Positions 54,725 through 64,000 of a DNA stretch of 64,000 nucleotides are shown in pieces. Numbering within the stretch: position 1 is the first letter of the stretch; each line of letters opens with the position of its first letter. A program made the translations under genes and the position numbers. Origin of the DNA: Rikenellaceae bacterium. Its GTDB lineage: Bacteria > Bacteroidota > Bacteroidia > Bacteroidales > Rikenellaceae. A model generated the notes under the pieces. The model saw only the letters and a list, made by a program, of their open reading frames with translations. It was not told where the DNA came from and searched no databases. The DNA is taken from assembly GCA_015059955.1 (NCBI GenBank), contig SUZK01000002.1, positions 124,001 through 188,000 on the forward strand, read 5' to 3'.

Positions 54725-56224
54725 TTACTCAATCTTCTGGAATACACGAACATAGTCTATCTCGTATGTCGTGGGCAGGCAGCTCTCGTCAATGCCCATC
54801 GCACCGCCCCAGTTACCGCCCCACGCGAGGTTTAGCTTGAGGTAGAATGGCGCGTTGAAGGGCCATGTGTTCTTGTCGCCCTTGCCGTCATTGTTGAAGG
54901 TGAAGTGGAGCTTACCGTCGAAGTAGAATTTTAGATACTCGGGTGTCCACTCTACGGCGTAGGTGTGGAACTCCGATGTCGCCGTTGGGATATGTATCTC
55001 GTTGGTCTTCTGCGTGCCTATCGAGTGGTAGTATGCCTTGCAGTGGATAGACGACGATACGTAGTTTTCGTGGTAGCCCACATGCTCCATGATATCAATC
55101 TCGCCATCGTCGGGCCATGCGCGGAAGTTCTTGGGCATCATCCAGAATGCTGGCCATGTACCCTTGCCCTTGCATAGCTTCAGGCGACCCTCGAAGTAGC
55201 CATATGTCCACCCCTGCACGGTGTTCATACGTACCGAGCGCACCTTGCCATCAATCTTCTGCGCCGTGATTTTAAGCGTGCCATCCGATACCTCGGCTAT
55301 GCGTGTGCCGTTGTACTTACCGCCCGACACGTAGTCCTGAAGCTCGTTGTTGCCCCAGCCACCATCGCCAGTCTCATACCACCAGTTGTCGGTCGAGGGT
55401 GACGATACGCCTGCCGTGTCGAACTCGTCATGCCATACAAGCTCGTAACCCTCGGGGGCGGCAATAGCAGGCTCTATGTACTCTGCGCCCTCGGGCTTTG
55501 TGAAGCCTGTGGGTGCTGTGAAGTTAAACCATACGTAGATTGTCGTAAGGTTCGCGTTATCGGTGCAGTCGAGCGTTGTGAGCTTCTGCAAGCGCTGTAT
55601 GTCAAGCTCCGTAAGATTATTCCCTGAGCAGTCTAAGTACTCCAACTTCGTAAGCGACGTTACGTCTAACTCGGTAAGGGAGTTATCCGAGCAGTCGAGA
55701 TATGTGATCTCGGTAAAGTATGTCGCAAGCTCGCTCATATTTGATATGCCCTTGCCCGAGCACTCAATCTTGCGCACCTCCGATGCCTCCTTCGTAGATA
55801 GTATGCCATCGCCATCCGTGTCGTGCTTCTCAATAAGTGCTGCGAGGAAATTTTCGTCGGCGATTGTCACAGCCTCAACGTCGTAGTTCTGCTTGATGGT
55901 GAGCTCGTATGTGGTGCCGCTGCGGCGGAACTCAACTACGCCCTCGCGCACATCACCCGTCTTGTTCTCCTCTATCGAGAGCTTCACGGTTGTTGTTCCC
56001 GATACGCCGCCACTTGGCTGGGTCTTAACCCACTCTACCTGTGGATAGACGCCCCACTGGCCATCTGCCTCAACAGTGATGCTCTGTGTCTGCTTCTCGT
56101 AGCCGACAGTCAGAACCTCAGCGCTGAGCGTCAATGTACCCTTCGGTGCGGGCTCCTCTTTTACCTTATCGTCGCAGGCAACAAACATAAGTGCTGCAAC
56201 CATCAAACTCAAAACGTAACACAT
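54725..56224 (-). CDS. GH16 endo-beta-glucanase with BACON and LRR-like domains
   Basis: A 499-residue lipoprotein; the signal ends LMFVAC. Residues about 28-112 form a BACON-like domain (DGQWGVYPQVEWVKTQPSGG). A short EF-hand-like segment (DTDGDGILSTKE, about 133) begins an unusual insert with leucine-rich repeats of the type LDCSGNNLTELD up to about 230. Residues about 255-499 are a GH16 catalytic domain with the nucleophile/acid motif GEIDIMEHVG and flanking WPAFWMMP, resembling laminarinase (endo-1,3-beta-glucanase) subfamilies. It probably cuts polysaccharide at the cell surface. Distance to the SGBP gene is 78 nt. Confidence 0.93.
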   Translation of the reverse strand: MCYVLSLMVAALMFVACDDKVKEEPAPKGTLTLSAEVLTVGYEKQTQSITVEADGQWGVYPQVEWVKTQPSGGVSGTTTVKLSIEENKTGDVREGVVEFRRSGTTYELTIKQNYDVEAVTIADENFLAALIEKHDTDGDGILSTKEASEVRKIECSGKGISNMSELATYFTEITYLDCSDNSLTELDVTSLTKLEYLDCSGNNLTELDIQRLQKLTTLDCTDNANLTTIYVWFNFTAPTGFTKPEGAEYIEPAIAAPEGYELVWHDEFDTAGVSSPSTDNWWYETGDGGWGNNELQDYVSGGKYNGTRIAEVSDGTLKITAQKIDGKVRSVRMNTVQGWTYGYFEGRLKLCKGKGTWPAFWMMPKNFRAWPDDGEIDIMEHVGYHENYVSSSIHCKAYYHSIGTQKTNEIHIPTATSEFHTYAVEWTPEYLKFYFDGKLHFTFNNDGKGDKNTWPFNAPFYLKLNLAWGGNWGGAMGIDESCLPTTYEIDYVRVFQKIE

Positions 56225-56302
56225 AATTTTTGTTTTCTATACCTTTATTATAAAATATGGGCAAGTAGGGGGTTAACCCTACCTGCCCAAATATTTAGAG
56301 GA

Positions 56303-58858
56303 CTACTCAACGTGCTCCTGAAGAACAATGTCGCGAACCTCAACTACGCTACCAGGAACGCAGCCACCGAAGTCGAGAACAAGCTTCACAGGAGTACAAT
56401 TCTTACCTGCAAATCCCCACTGCAAGTAGGTGAACTCCTCGAATGAGGTAACGCCTACCTTAGGATCGAAGTAGAATGGATCATCTGCTGCACCCTCCAA
56501 ACCGTTGCAAAGCTTGATGGTGATAGCGTCAGCCTTCTGGTCAGTCTCAGAGTAGAGCTTAACCTGGAAGTCATACTTCTTACCCTCCTCAGTGTTGATG
56601 TCGGTAAGGATTGCTACCTGACCAGTCCACTGAGCACCACCAATCTCATTAGGGATGGTGAGCTTGAAGTTAGCACCGTCGACCTCTACCTCTGGATCAG
56701 CGATCTGACTCCATGCGCTGTTGGCAAACCAGTAGGTAGTTGCGTAGCCGCCCTTCCAAAGGTTAGTTGCAGCTGCTGGGTCGAGCTGTGAAGGCTTCTG
56801 AGCAAGCTTCTTAACCTCCATGTCGAGGATACCGTCGTTGTCGGTGAAGTAGAATGTGTAGTAACCAGGCTCTGTGCCCTCGATAGTGTGGATGTTACCA
56901 TCGTCACCAGGGATGTGGAAGAAACCATTGTCAGTTACAGTGCCATACTTATCCTTTGTCCACTCAACGCCCCAGTCAGACTGACCGAATACCTTAACAG
57001 AGCCGCCCTCGGCCTTCATAGCCAATGTGATGCGGTATGTATTCTCACCAATCTTAGCACATGGAAGTGGTGCCTCGCCAGTGTTCCAGCCAATAAGGTT
57101 ATCTACAGTAGGCTTACCACCACCGTCACCGATAATCCACAATGCCTTACCATTGTCGTAAGTTGCCTTCTCGCCATTGAACATAGGAACAACCTTGAAC
57201 CACTTACCATCCCATGATATGCGGTAGTCGCCACTCTCGGCCAAGAACTTCAATGTAGAGTCGTTTACAATCTCGAAGAAGTCTGGGTCTATCCATGCCT
57301 CCTCAAAGTTAACACCAGTTACAGCAATCTCCTGACCCTGAGCGAGTGCAAGCTCAGCGAAGCCTGAAGCTACATCCTCGCCATCGAACGTTACGGCTGG
57401 AGCCTTGATGTCACGAGCCTTGAAGATCATCTGCCAGTAGCAACCAGGATTCTCGGCTACTACAACGAGCTTGGTCTCCGAAATCTCAGTTACGTGGAAT
57501 ACTGGATTATCCCAAACATAATCTGAAGGTACGTATACCATAGGAGTATTAGCTGCAAGAACGATATCAGTGCCATCGAAAGTATAAGTGCTCTCGGTGA
57601 GTGGCCACTCGATGTCGATATCAGGCTCTGCACCTGGGTTAGGACCAATCTTAGTTACGCCCCAGTTGATGTACATCTTGCCATCGGGACCTGGGTTGTA
57701 GATATACTTGCCATCAGGAGTGAAGGTAATCTCATCGTCGTAGAGACCTGTACCAGCCTTCTCATCAGCACCTGCTGACCACCAGCCTGCTGGGTTGCCA
57801 ACAGAATCGCCGCAACCGAGGTGACCCTGAGCCATGTTATCCATAACCCATACCTTACCAGCTGCATCGGTACCTGCGAGCAACTCCTCAGGACCTGCAA
57901 CGTGTACGAATGGTACGAACTGATACTTCCAAGCGATACCGCCACCGCCATTCTCCGTAGGCTCCTCGTTAACGAGCGACAAGGTCTTGCGGATGTTACC
58001 TACGTTAGTCTCAAGGAAACGGTAACGTGGGTTGTCGATAGCTGTCTGGTGAGGGATGTACGAGAGGTTGTGGCCTGGCTCAAGTACGAGGTAGATCTCC
58101 TCGATACCTGCTGCGTTCCAGTTATTCTCGATAGTGTAAGCACAAGTGAAGGCCTCGATAGGTGCCTGGTAGTCCTGCTCATCGTTAGCATAGTTGCCAG
58201 GATAGTTGCCGCCGGCAGCCATACCCCAGTTTACATATACTGCGCCATCCTCACCTGGGTTGTAGGTGTACTCGCCAGCCTCGGTGAAGGTGATAGTATC
58301 GTCGTAAAGACCAACGCCATCCTTGCCGTTAGGGCCGCACTTCCACCAGTCGGTACCGTCGGTAGTAGCCTGACCTGTCTCAGCGTTGATAGAGCCGCAA
58401 CCGAAGTGGCCGTCAGTCTCCTTATCCCACTGCCATGTGTTAGCCAACGCCTTCATGTATGGAGAAGCATCGAATGGATCACGGTAGGTATTCTCCATAG
58501 TGAACTCGTAAACCTTTGAGCCTACTGATACACCATGAGCGTTGTAAGCCTTAACCTCTACAGAGTAGGTCTTAGCATCACGGAAACGCAATGAGATGCC
58601 GTTGCCAGTGTATGCAAAGGTCTTGTTTGCCTTACCGTCAATAGCCTCATCGCCGAAGATGAACATAGGAACCATACCCTTATTGTTTAGGGTGAAGGTA
58701 ACGTAGTTAGTCTCCTGATTGATGTCAATGGTAACATCGAAATCCTCAGCATTAGGCGCCTTGCCCTGGTCTGGCTCGATGTAGTCGACTGTACAGCCAA
58801 CAGCGAGCGTTGACACAGCTACAAGTGCCGCAGCCATATATTTAAACAATCTCTTCAT
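56303..58858 (-). CDS. Surface glycan-binding lipoprotein (SusE/F-position)
   Basis: An 851-residue lipoprotein with signal ending LAVGC. Residues about 30-120 look like a PKD/Ig-type domain. Two homologous modules follow, about 125-315 and 320-500, sharing GHFGCGS / GHLGCGD, WWKCGPNGKDGVGLYDD / WWSAGADEKAGTGLYDD, and TYNPGEDGAVYVNWG / IYNPGPDGKMYINWG. A further region (about 500-690) and a C-terminal beta-sandwich resembling a CBM4-type module (about 700-851) complete it. Its position after SusD and its binding-type modules suggest it captures glucan at the cell surface. Confidence 0.85.
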   Translation of the reverse strand: MKRLFKYMAAALVAVSTLAVGCTVDYIEPDQGKAPNAEDFDVTIDINQETNYVTFTLNNKGMVPMFIFGDEAIDGKANKTFAYTGNGISLRFRDAKTYSVEVKAYNAHGVSVGSKVYEFTMENTYRDPFDASPYMKALANTWQWDKETDGHFGCGSINAETGQATTDGTDWWKCGPNGKDGVGLYDDTITFTEAGEYTYNPGEDGAVYVNWGMAAGGNYPGNYANDEQDYQAPIEAFTCAYTIENNWNAAGIEEIYLVLEPGHNLSYIPHQTAIDNPRYRFLETNVGNIRKTLSLVNEEPTENGGGGIAWKYQFVPFVHVAGPEELLAGTDAAGKVWVMDNMAQGHLGCGDSVGNPAGWWSAGADEKAGTGLYDDEITFTPDGKYIYNPGPDGKMYINWGVTKIGPNPGAEPDIDIEWPLTESTYTFDGTDIVLAANTPMVYVPSDYVWDNPVFHVTEISETKLVVVAENPGCYWQMIFKARDIKAPAVTFDGEDVASGFAELALAQGQEIAVTGVNFEEAWIDPDFFEIVNDSTLKFLAESGDYRISWDGKWFKVVPMFNGEKATYDNGKALWIIGDGGGKPTVDNLIGWNTGEAPLPCAKIGENTYRITLAMKAEGGSVKVFGQSDWGVEWTKDKYGTVTDNGFFHIPGDDGNIHTIEGTEPGYYTFYFTDNDGILDMEVKKLAQKPSQLDPAAATNLWKGGYATTYWFANSAWSQIADPEVEVDGANFKLTIPNEIGGAQWTGQVAILTDINTEEGKKYDFQVKLYSETDQKADAITIKLCNGLEGAADDPFYFDPKVGVTSFEEFTYLQWGFAGKNCTPVKLVLDFGGCVPGSVVEVRDIVLQEHVE

Positions 58859-58897
58859 AATTGTTACGTTTTAAGTTAACTAAATGGTTGCTGTTGT

Positions 58898-60409
58898 TTA
58901 GTAACCTACGTTCTGTACAAGGTTAGGATCCTTGTCGACCTCAGCCTGTGGCAATGGCCAGTACTTCTTGCCAGCGTGCCAGCCCTCGGTACGCCACTCG
59001 TGAGTGCCTGCTGCCAACACGGTCTCAGCCATGCCTGTACGAACCAAATCCCAGTAGCGCTTACCCTCGCCCAAGAACTCCTTACGGCGCTCAGCGATGA
59101 TTGCTGCCTGATCGCTGCCTGTATCCTTACAGTTTGCGCGGTCGCGTACCTGCTGCAAGTACTGTGAGCCATCCTTGCCAGTGAGAACTGACAACTCAGC
59201 TGCGTTGAGCAAGGTCTCAGCATAGCGGTATACGCGGATGTTGTTGCAGTGGTTCATATCACCATCGGCAATCTGACCATGGTTACCATTACGACGAGCT
59301 ACATACTTGAGCAAGTAGTAACCTGTACCCTGCCAACGCCACTTATCCTCAGGAATAGGATCGTATACAGAGTTGTAGTGAAGGATACCACCGTCACGAC
59401 GGATATCATCCTCAGCGTACATGTCGTAAGCGTGCTTAGCTACAGGACCGAAGCCCCAGCCATCAGAGAAACCGCTGGCCTCAGTTGCGCCAGGAATACC
59501 GATAAGCATAGGATATACAGTACCACCAGTAGTCAATGGAGAACCCCATGAACGAGGTGCACCCTCAGAGGTGTAGTTAATCTCCCAAATTGACTCTGCG
59601 CCCCACTCGCCAGACTCCAACCAGATACCTGCGAAGTCCTCAACAAGAGCATACTGACCAGAGTTGATAATCTCCTCCATATAGGCCAAAGCCTGTGGGT
59701 AGCGCTCTGTATCGTTCTGATACATAACCATCTCGGCGTAGAGCATATATGCCATAGCCTTAGTTACGCGACCCTCCTCGCCAGCAACAGCCTTCATAGG
59801 AAGTGCATCCATAGCAAATACCTTCTCGAGGTTCTCTACGCACTTAGCGTAAACCTCGTCAGCTGTAAACTGCTTAGTGATATATGGAGCTGTAAGGTTC
59901 TTGTCATAGTATGGGATGTTACCCCAGTACTTCCACATGATGTTGTAGTAGAACGCCTTCAAGACGGTAGCCTCAGCAATGTAACGATTCTTCAAAGCCT
60001 CGTCCATACCAGGCACGCGGTCTACATACTCCAACACGATGCAAGAGCGGTTTACACCTGAGTAGCAGATAGTCCAGATACGGTCGAGCTGCTCGGTAGA
60101 TGTAAGAGTGTAATAGTGGGTCTTAACGATTGAAGGCTGGTCACCCTCGTTAGAACCACCTGCATAGATATCGTCAGCCATAACATCCGAAGTGAGTGTC
60201 AAGGCGTTAACATACTGATCGAAGTAGTCGAGCCAGTTGAGTGAATCGTATGCAGCAACCAATGACTGATAGATACGACTCTCGTCGATGAAGTACTCAT
60301 CCATTGGCTCCGAAGAGTTATGCTTCACGGTAACGAAGTCCTTACCGCACGATGAAAGCAATACGACACATGCGCTAAGTGCAAAAAATATCTTTTTCAT
60401 AATCATCAT
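58898..60409 (-). CDS. SusD-like nutrient-binding lipoprotein
   Basis: A 503-residue SusD/RagB family protein. The lipoprotein signal ends VVLLSSC. The family core includes YNIMWKYWGNIPYYDKNL, LYAEMVMYQN, the C-terminal RLAET-like part RYAETLLNAAELSVLTG, IIAERRKEFLGEGKRYWDLVRTG and KYWPLPQAEVDKDPNLVQN. It forms a lid on the SusC transporter that captures oligosaccharide. ATG 60409 is used; ATG 60400 gives a shorter signal start and is equally possible. It starts 11 nt after susC. Confidence 0.95.
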   Translation of the reverse strand: MMIMKKIFFALSACVVLLSSCGKDFVTVKHNSSEPMDEYFIDESRIYQSLVAAYDSLNWLDYFDQYVNALTLTSDVMADDIYAGGSNEGDQPSIVKTHYYTLTSTEQLDRIWTICYSGVNRSCIVLEYVDRVPGMDEALKNRYIAEATVLKAFYYNIMWKYWGNIPYYDKNLTAPYITKQFTADEVYAKCVENLEKVFAMDALPMKAVAGEEGRVTKAMAYMLYAEMVMYQNDTERYPQALAYMEEIINSGQYALVEDFAGIWLESGEWGAESIWEINYTSEGAPRSWGSPLTTGGTVYPMLIGIPGATEASGFSDGWGFGPVAKHAYDMYAEDDIRRDGGILHYNSVYDPIPEDKWRWQGTGYYLLKYVARRNGNHGQIADGDMNHCNNIRVYRYAETLLNAAELSVLTGKDGSQYLQQVRDRANCKDTGSDQAAIIAERRKEFLGEGKRYWDLVRTGMAETVLAAGTHEWRTEGWHAGKKYWPLPQAEVDKDPNLVQNVGY

Positions 60410-60420
60410 TCGGTTTTAGG

Positions 60421-63400
60421 TTAGAATGTAAGGTTAACACCAACCGAGAAGGTACGTGACTGTGGATATACACCACGGTCGATACCAGCCTCAGTACCAA
60501 AGCCATTACCACCAGTAACCTCAGGATCGCAACCTGTGTACTTGGTAAGGGTGAAGAGGTTCTCTGCCATTACGAATACGCGAAGACGTGAGATAGCTGC
60601 CTTCTTAGTGATGTGCTGTGGCAAAGTGTAACCAATCTGCATGTTACGGCAACGCAAGAATGAGCCATCCTCCAACCAGAGGTCAGATACGCGGTAGTTC
60701 TCGTTTGCTGAGTCGAACATGAAGCGAGGATACTTGTTTGTTGAGCCCTCACCAGTCCAACGGTTCAAGATAGACTTGTTGAGGTTTACGTAGTAAAGGT
60801 CGGTACGGCGTGATACGTTGAAGATCTCGCAACCTGCCTGACCCTGCAACAACATGTTGAAGTCAAGACCCTTCCACTCGAAGCCGAGGTTCAAACCGAA
60901 GGTCCAGTCTGGCATACCCTTACCGAGCATTGTGCGGTCGTTATCGTCGATAATGCCATCACCATTGAGGTCCTTGAAGCGAACGTCACCAGGAGCTGCC
61001 TTAGGCTGCAACAAAGCACCGTCAGCATTTACGTGTGCGTTAACCTCAGCCTGGTTCTGGAAGATACCGTCAGTCTGGTAACCATAGAAGTATGGGAATG
61101 GAAGACCGATAGAACCACGTGTCAACTGACCAATCTTGTGGTTAGAGCCGTAGAGGTGTGTAGAGTCGTCACCGAGGTAAGTGAGCTTGTTCTGGTTCCA
61201 TGTAGCGTTAGCAGAGATGTGGTAGTTGAAATCGCCTGCTGAGTCGCGCCAGCCAATCTCAAACTCGATACCGCTGTTAACCATGTCACCGAGGTTACCC
61301 GTAGGTGCTGAGTCACCTGCATAGCCAGGAACAGGCATCGAGAGAAGCATACCTGCTGTCTCCTTGCGGTACCAGTCGAAGTTGAAGGTGAGTCGGTTGT
61401 TGAAGAAGCCTGCATCCAAACCAACGTTTGTCTGACGTGACTCCTCCCAACGTGCATCAGGGTTAGCCAAGCCTGAAGGCTTCGCACCAAGGTTGATAGT
61501 CTCTGAGCCGTTACCGCCAGAGCCGAAGATGTAGTTGTTACCAGAGTTCATGTATACTGCGTATACAAAGTTACCGATAGCATCGTTACCATTGATACCC
61601 CAAGATGCACGGAGCTTCAATGCTGAGAGCCACTCTGCATTCTCCATGAATGCCTCGTTCTTGATGTTCCAACCAATAGATACTGATGGGAAGTTACCCC
61701 ACTTGTTGTTGTCACCGAAGCGGCTTGAACCATCACGACGGAAGGTTACCTCAGCCATGTAGCGCTCGTCGTAGTTGTAAGATACACGACCGAAGTATGA
61801 TGCCAAGCGGTAAGGAATTGAGTTCCAAGAACCCCAACCATTGCGGTCGCCATCAGCCTGCTGGCCGAGAGTGTTGTTTACGGTAATCTTATATGGATCG
61901 TATGGGTACATAATACCGCGAGCCGATGCACCTACATTCTGTGATGAAGATGAGATAGCTGACTGACCCAAAAGGATTGATAGAGAGTGCTTACCGAAGG
62001 TCTTATCGTATGAAAGAACGTTCTCAACCTGATACTGGAAGCTACGGTTCATAGACTGTGATACAGACTCTGCGTAGTTTGTCTTCTCAGTAACGGTTGC
62101 GTTACCATCCTTGTCGTAAGTAGTCTCCGAAGCTACGGTGTTGTAGCTGTAACGCTTAGATGATAGGAAGTACTGCTTGCTGTAGCCGTGATCGCCCCAG
62201 AATGCGAGGTCGATACCTACTGATGAGCGGAACTTAAGACCGTCGAAGATCTGAAGCTCGCCTGCGAAGTTAGCGATGAACTTATCAGTCTCGTACTTTG
62301 TGCCAGGCAATGAGAGGAATGCCAATGGGTTGGTCTGCTCGTTGTAGATACCACCATCAACAACGGTGTATGCACGACCCTCAGCATCGCGAACGATGTG
62401 CTGGTAGCCCTCTGGATAGAGAGTCCTGTATGCCTCTTCCTCCTCAGGAGTTGCGTATACATCCAAAAGTGGAGACATCGAGATAGCCGAGCCGAGTGGT
62501 GAGCCATACTCCGAGTTAGCCTCGATACCTGTTGCTAATATACGCGCGTATGAAGCAGAGGTCGATACAGTAAGTTTGTTGAGCCAGTTACGCTGCTTAG
62601 AGCTATCGAATACAGTTACGCCGATGTTAGCGCGAGCTGTGATACGCTCATAGTTAGAACGGTCGAAGTTACCACCAACGGTACCCTCGCGTGTGAGGTA
62701 GCCTGCTGAAAGAGCATAAGTGACGTTGTCGCTACCACCCGAAATAGAGAGGTCATGCTTCATGATAGGAGCATTCTGGTTGAGAACCTCACCTACCCAA
62801 TCGGTACCTACGCCAAACTCGTATGGATTATCGTAGATGGGGGCCTGACCAGCGTTGATGTAACCCTCGTTCATGATGATTGCATACTCTGTGGCGTTGA
62901 GCACGTCGGGCTTACGCCATGGGTTCTGCCAACCATAAGAGAAGTCGTAGTTAACGGTAGCGCGACCCTTCGCACCCTTCTTTGTGGTTACGAGGATAAC
63001 ACCGTTAGCTGCACGTGCACCGTATACAGCGCCTGATGCGGCATCCTTCAATACCTCGATACGCTCGATATCGTTAGGGTTGAGGTAGTCGATACCACCC
63101 GAGATGGCCATACCGTCAACGATGTACAGAGGCTCTGAGTTGTTGATAGAGCCGACACCACGGATACGTACCTGTGCTGCTGCGTCAGGAGCACCTGATG
63201 GAGCTGTTACCGTAACACCTGATGTCATACCCTGAAGTACGCTCTCGATACGGTTGTTCGACTGTGCCTTAAGGTCATCAGCCGTAATTGATGAGATTGC
63301 TGCGGTCACAACGCTCTTCTTCTGAGTGCCATAACCAACGACTACAACCTCTTCCATGTTCTGTCGGTCCTCCTCAAGAACAATCTCATAGAGGGTTCTT

Positions 63401-63663
63401 CCCCCCCCCACAGCTACCTCCTGGGTAACGTAACCGATAAAGGATACGACCAGGGTAGAACCATCCTTAGCCTCGATAGTAAAGCTACCATCAATGCCGG
63501 TGGTTGTGCCGGTAGAAGTACCGTCAACAACGACAGTGGCTCCGATGATGGGGTCGCCTGCCGTACCCTTAACAGTACCCTTCACTTGTTGAGCAGATGC
63601 CGAAACACTGCCCACGCAGATGATCGCGAGGATCAATGCGATTCTGTAAGTCAAGTTTTTCAT
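60421..63663 (-). CDS. SusC-like TonB-dependent transporter
   Basis: A 1080-residue SusC/RagA outer-membrane transporter. Signal peptide MKNLTYRIALILAIICVGSVSASA. A carboxypeptidase-regulatory-like domain follows (KGTVKGTAGDPIIGATVVVDG), then the TonB box region EEVVVVGYGTQKKSVVTAAIS, the plug domain (DGMAISGGIDYLNPNDIERIEVLKDA, SAGAVYGARAANGVILVTTKKG) and a 22-strand barrel ending in Phe. It imports glucan oligosaccharides. ATG 63663 is chosen for the signal peptide; the frame opens 15 codons earlier. A G9 tract lies in the codons for VGGGR (63401-63409). Confidence 0.96.
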   Translation of the reverse strand: MKNLTYRIALILAIICVGSVSASAQQVKGTVKGTAGDPIIGATVVVDGTSTGTTTGIDGSFTIEAKDGSTLVVSFIGYVTQEVAVGGGRTLYEIVLEEDRQNMEEVVVVGYGTQKKSVVTAAISSITADDLKAQSNNRIESVLQGMTSGVTVTAPSGAPDAAAQVRIRGVGSINNSEPLYIVDGMAISGGIDYLNPNDIERIEVLKDAASGAVYGARAANGVILVTTKKGAKGRATVNYDFSYGWQNPWRKPDVLNATEYAIIMNEGYINAGQAPIYDNPYEFGVGTDWVGEVLNQNAPIMKHDLSISGGSDNVTYALSAGYLTREGTVGGNFDRSNYERITARANIGVTVFDSSKQRNWLNKLTVSTSASYARILATGIEANSEYGSPLGSAISMSPLLDVYATPEEEEAYRTLYPEGYQHIVRDAEGRAYTVVDGGIYNEQTNPLAFLSLPGTKYETDKFIANFAGELQIFDGLKFRSSVGIDLAFWGDHGYSKQYFLSSKRYSYNTVASETTYDKDGNATVTEKTNYAESVSQSMNRSFQYQVENVLSYDKTFGKHSLSILLGQSAISSSSQNVGASARGIMYPYDPYKITVNNTLGQQADGDRNGWGSWNSIPYRLASYFGRVSYNYDERYMAEVTFRRDGSSRFGDNNKWGNFPSVSIGWNIKNEAFMENAEWLSALKLRASWGINGNDAIGNFVYAVYMNSGNNYIFGSGGNGSETINLGAKPSGLANPDARWEESRQTNVGLDAGFFNNRLTFNFDWYRKETAGMLLSMPVPGYAGDSAPTGNLGDMVNSGIEFEIGWRDSAGDFNYHISANATWNQNKLTYLGDDSTHLYGSNHKIGQLTRGSIGLPFPYFYGYQTDGIFQNQAEVNAHVNADGALLQPKAAPGDVRFKDLNGDGIIDDNDRTMLGKGMPDWTFGLNLGFEWKGLDFNMLLQGQAGCEIFNVSRRTDLYYVNLNKSILNRWTGEGSTNKYPRFMFDSANENYRVSDLWLEDGSFLRCRNMQIGYTLPQHITKKAAISRLRVFVMAENLFTLTKYTGCDPEVTGGNGFGTEAGIDRGVYPQSRTFSVGVNLTF
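63401..63409 (-). repeat. G9 tract within the susC coding region
   Basis: Nine consecutive G on the coding strand encode the end of Val, Gly, Gly and the start of the third Gly in VGGGR (codons GTG GGG GGG GGA). The frame is intact in this copy. A one-base change would stop translation early in the gene. Confidence 0.9.
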
Positions 63664-64000
63664 AGGCTTTGTTATTAGTTTGTGTTTGTGTTTGGTTTCT
63701 GTAAGCAATGTGCACCTTGTGAAAATATGAGTTTTATGCTCTTCTTGTGTGCCTATATGTAGTATTTTCTCACTATAAAATTAAGCATAATTATAAATAT
63801 AACCAAGAAATTTAGTAATTATTTCTAACCTATATTTATGCTAATATAGATGGTCTGAAAACGTAAATTCCTGAGTAATAGTCATATGAATTGTAATGTG
63901 CCTTCCTAATAAGTGGATTCAGTATGATAGATTATTTTGCACACTAATCGTCTGTTTTTTAGATATAAATTTAATAGTGATAAAAAGTGGATAAATACGA
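63664..64000. other. Upstream region of the utilisation locus, no gene seen
   Basis: An AT-rich 337-bp stretch that should hold the susC promoter. I find no clear TAnnTTTG box with a TTTG at 19 nt on the minus strand, which suggests an activated or alternative sigma-factor promoter. No regulator gene is visible before the window ends. Confidence 0.5.

Overview
The window looks like a chromosomal segment of a gut-type member of the Bacteroidales. The signs are promoters of the Bacteroidota TTG...TAnnTTTG type, no clear Shine-Dalgarno sites, fused LpxC/FabZ, DUF4954, DUF4837 and TamL genes, and a SusC/SusD polysaccharide-utilisation locus. A MqnE-type futalosine-pathway enzyme and a roughly 50% GC impression make a Rikenellaceae/Alistipes-like host plausible, but that is inference.

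Layout. (1) 1-1200: the 5' part of a collagen-like DUF4988 lipoprotein gene that runs off the left edge, preceded by a long, strongly structured leader. (2) 1203-12084, minus strand: an operon pdxA / small membrane protein / thrS / infC, and a seven-gene run of glycosyltransferase / ECF sigma factor / rsmG / DUF4954 / trxB / rnz / RNA methyltransferase. (3) 12249-18144, plus strand: tgt, lptG, an unusual MqnE-PASTA fusion gene and rluD. (4) 18134-18771: an array of nested palindromic repeats. (5) 18776-24951: an alpha/beta hydrolase, then dapF, tamL, a GT2 glycosyltransferase and a Stealth phosphotransferase. (6) 25070-36732: tRNA-Ser, flavin reductase and RibD-like genes, lpxA and lpxC-fabZ, a TonB-like gene with two unknown genes and a K+/H+ antiporter, glnS, an outer-membrane protein, a TrmH-type methyltransferase and tRNA-Thr. 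(7) 36875-48483: DUF4837, a polysaccharide deacetylase, ubiX, a 1164-residue surface beta-helix lipoprotein, efp, an M1 peptidase, glycerate kinase and 5-formyl-THF cyclo-ligase. (8) 48676-52165: a three-gene succinate dehydrogenase/fumarate reductase operon. (9) 52497-63663, minus strand: SusC, SusD, a surface glycan-binding protein, GH16 and GH3, most like a beta-1,3-glucan (laminarin) or mixed-linkage glucan locus.

How parts fit together. MqnE (aminofutalosine synthase), UbiX (a prenyl-FMN source for UbiD-type decarboxylases) and the quinone-linked fumarate reductase could all belong to menaquinone-based anaerobic respiration. The lipid A genes (lpxA, lpxC-fabZ, lptG), TamL, the Stealth protein and the glycosyltransferases concern the cell envelope.

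Most notable observations: the MqnE-PASTA fusion; a family of nested-stem repeats with a shared apical loop that start exactly at the stop codons of rluD, the antiporter gene and efp; a two-domain structured leader RNA at the left edge; a G9 tract inside the susC coding region and another upstream of the large surface protein, both candidates for phase variation; and partial copies of tRNA 3' ends beside both tRNA genes. All positions and calls were made by eye. No alignments, folding or database searches were run.
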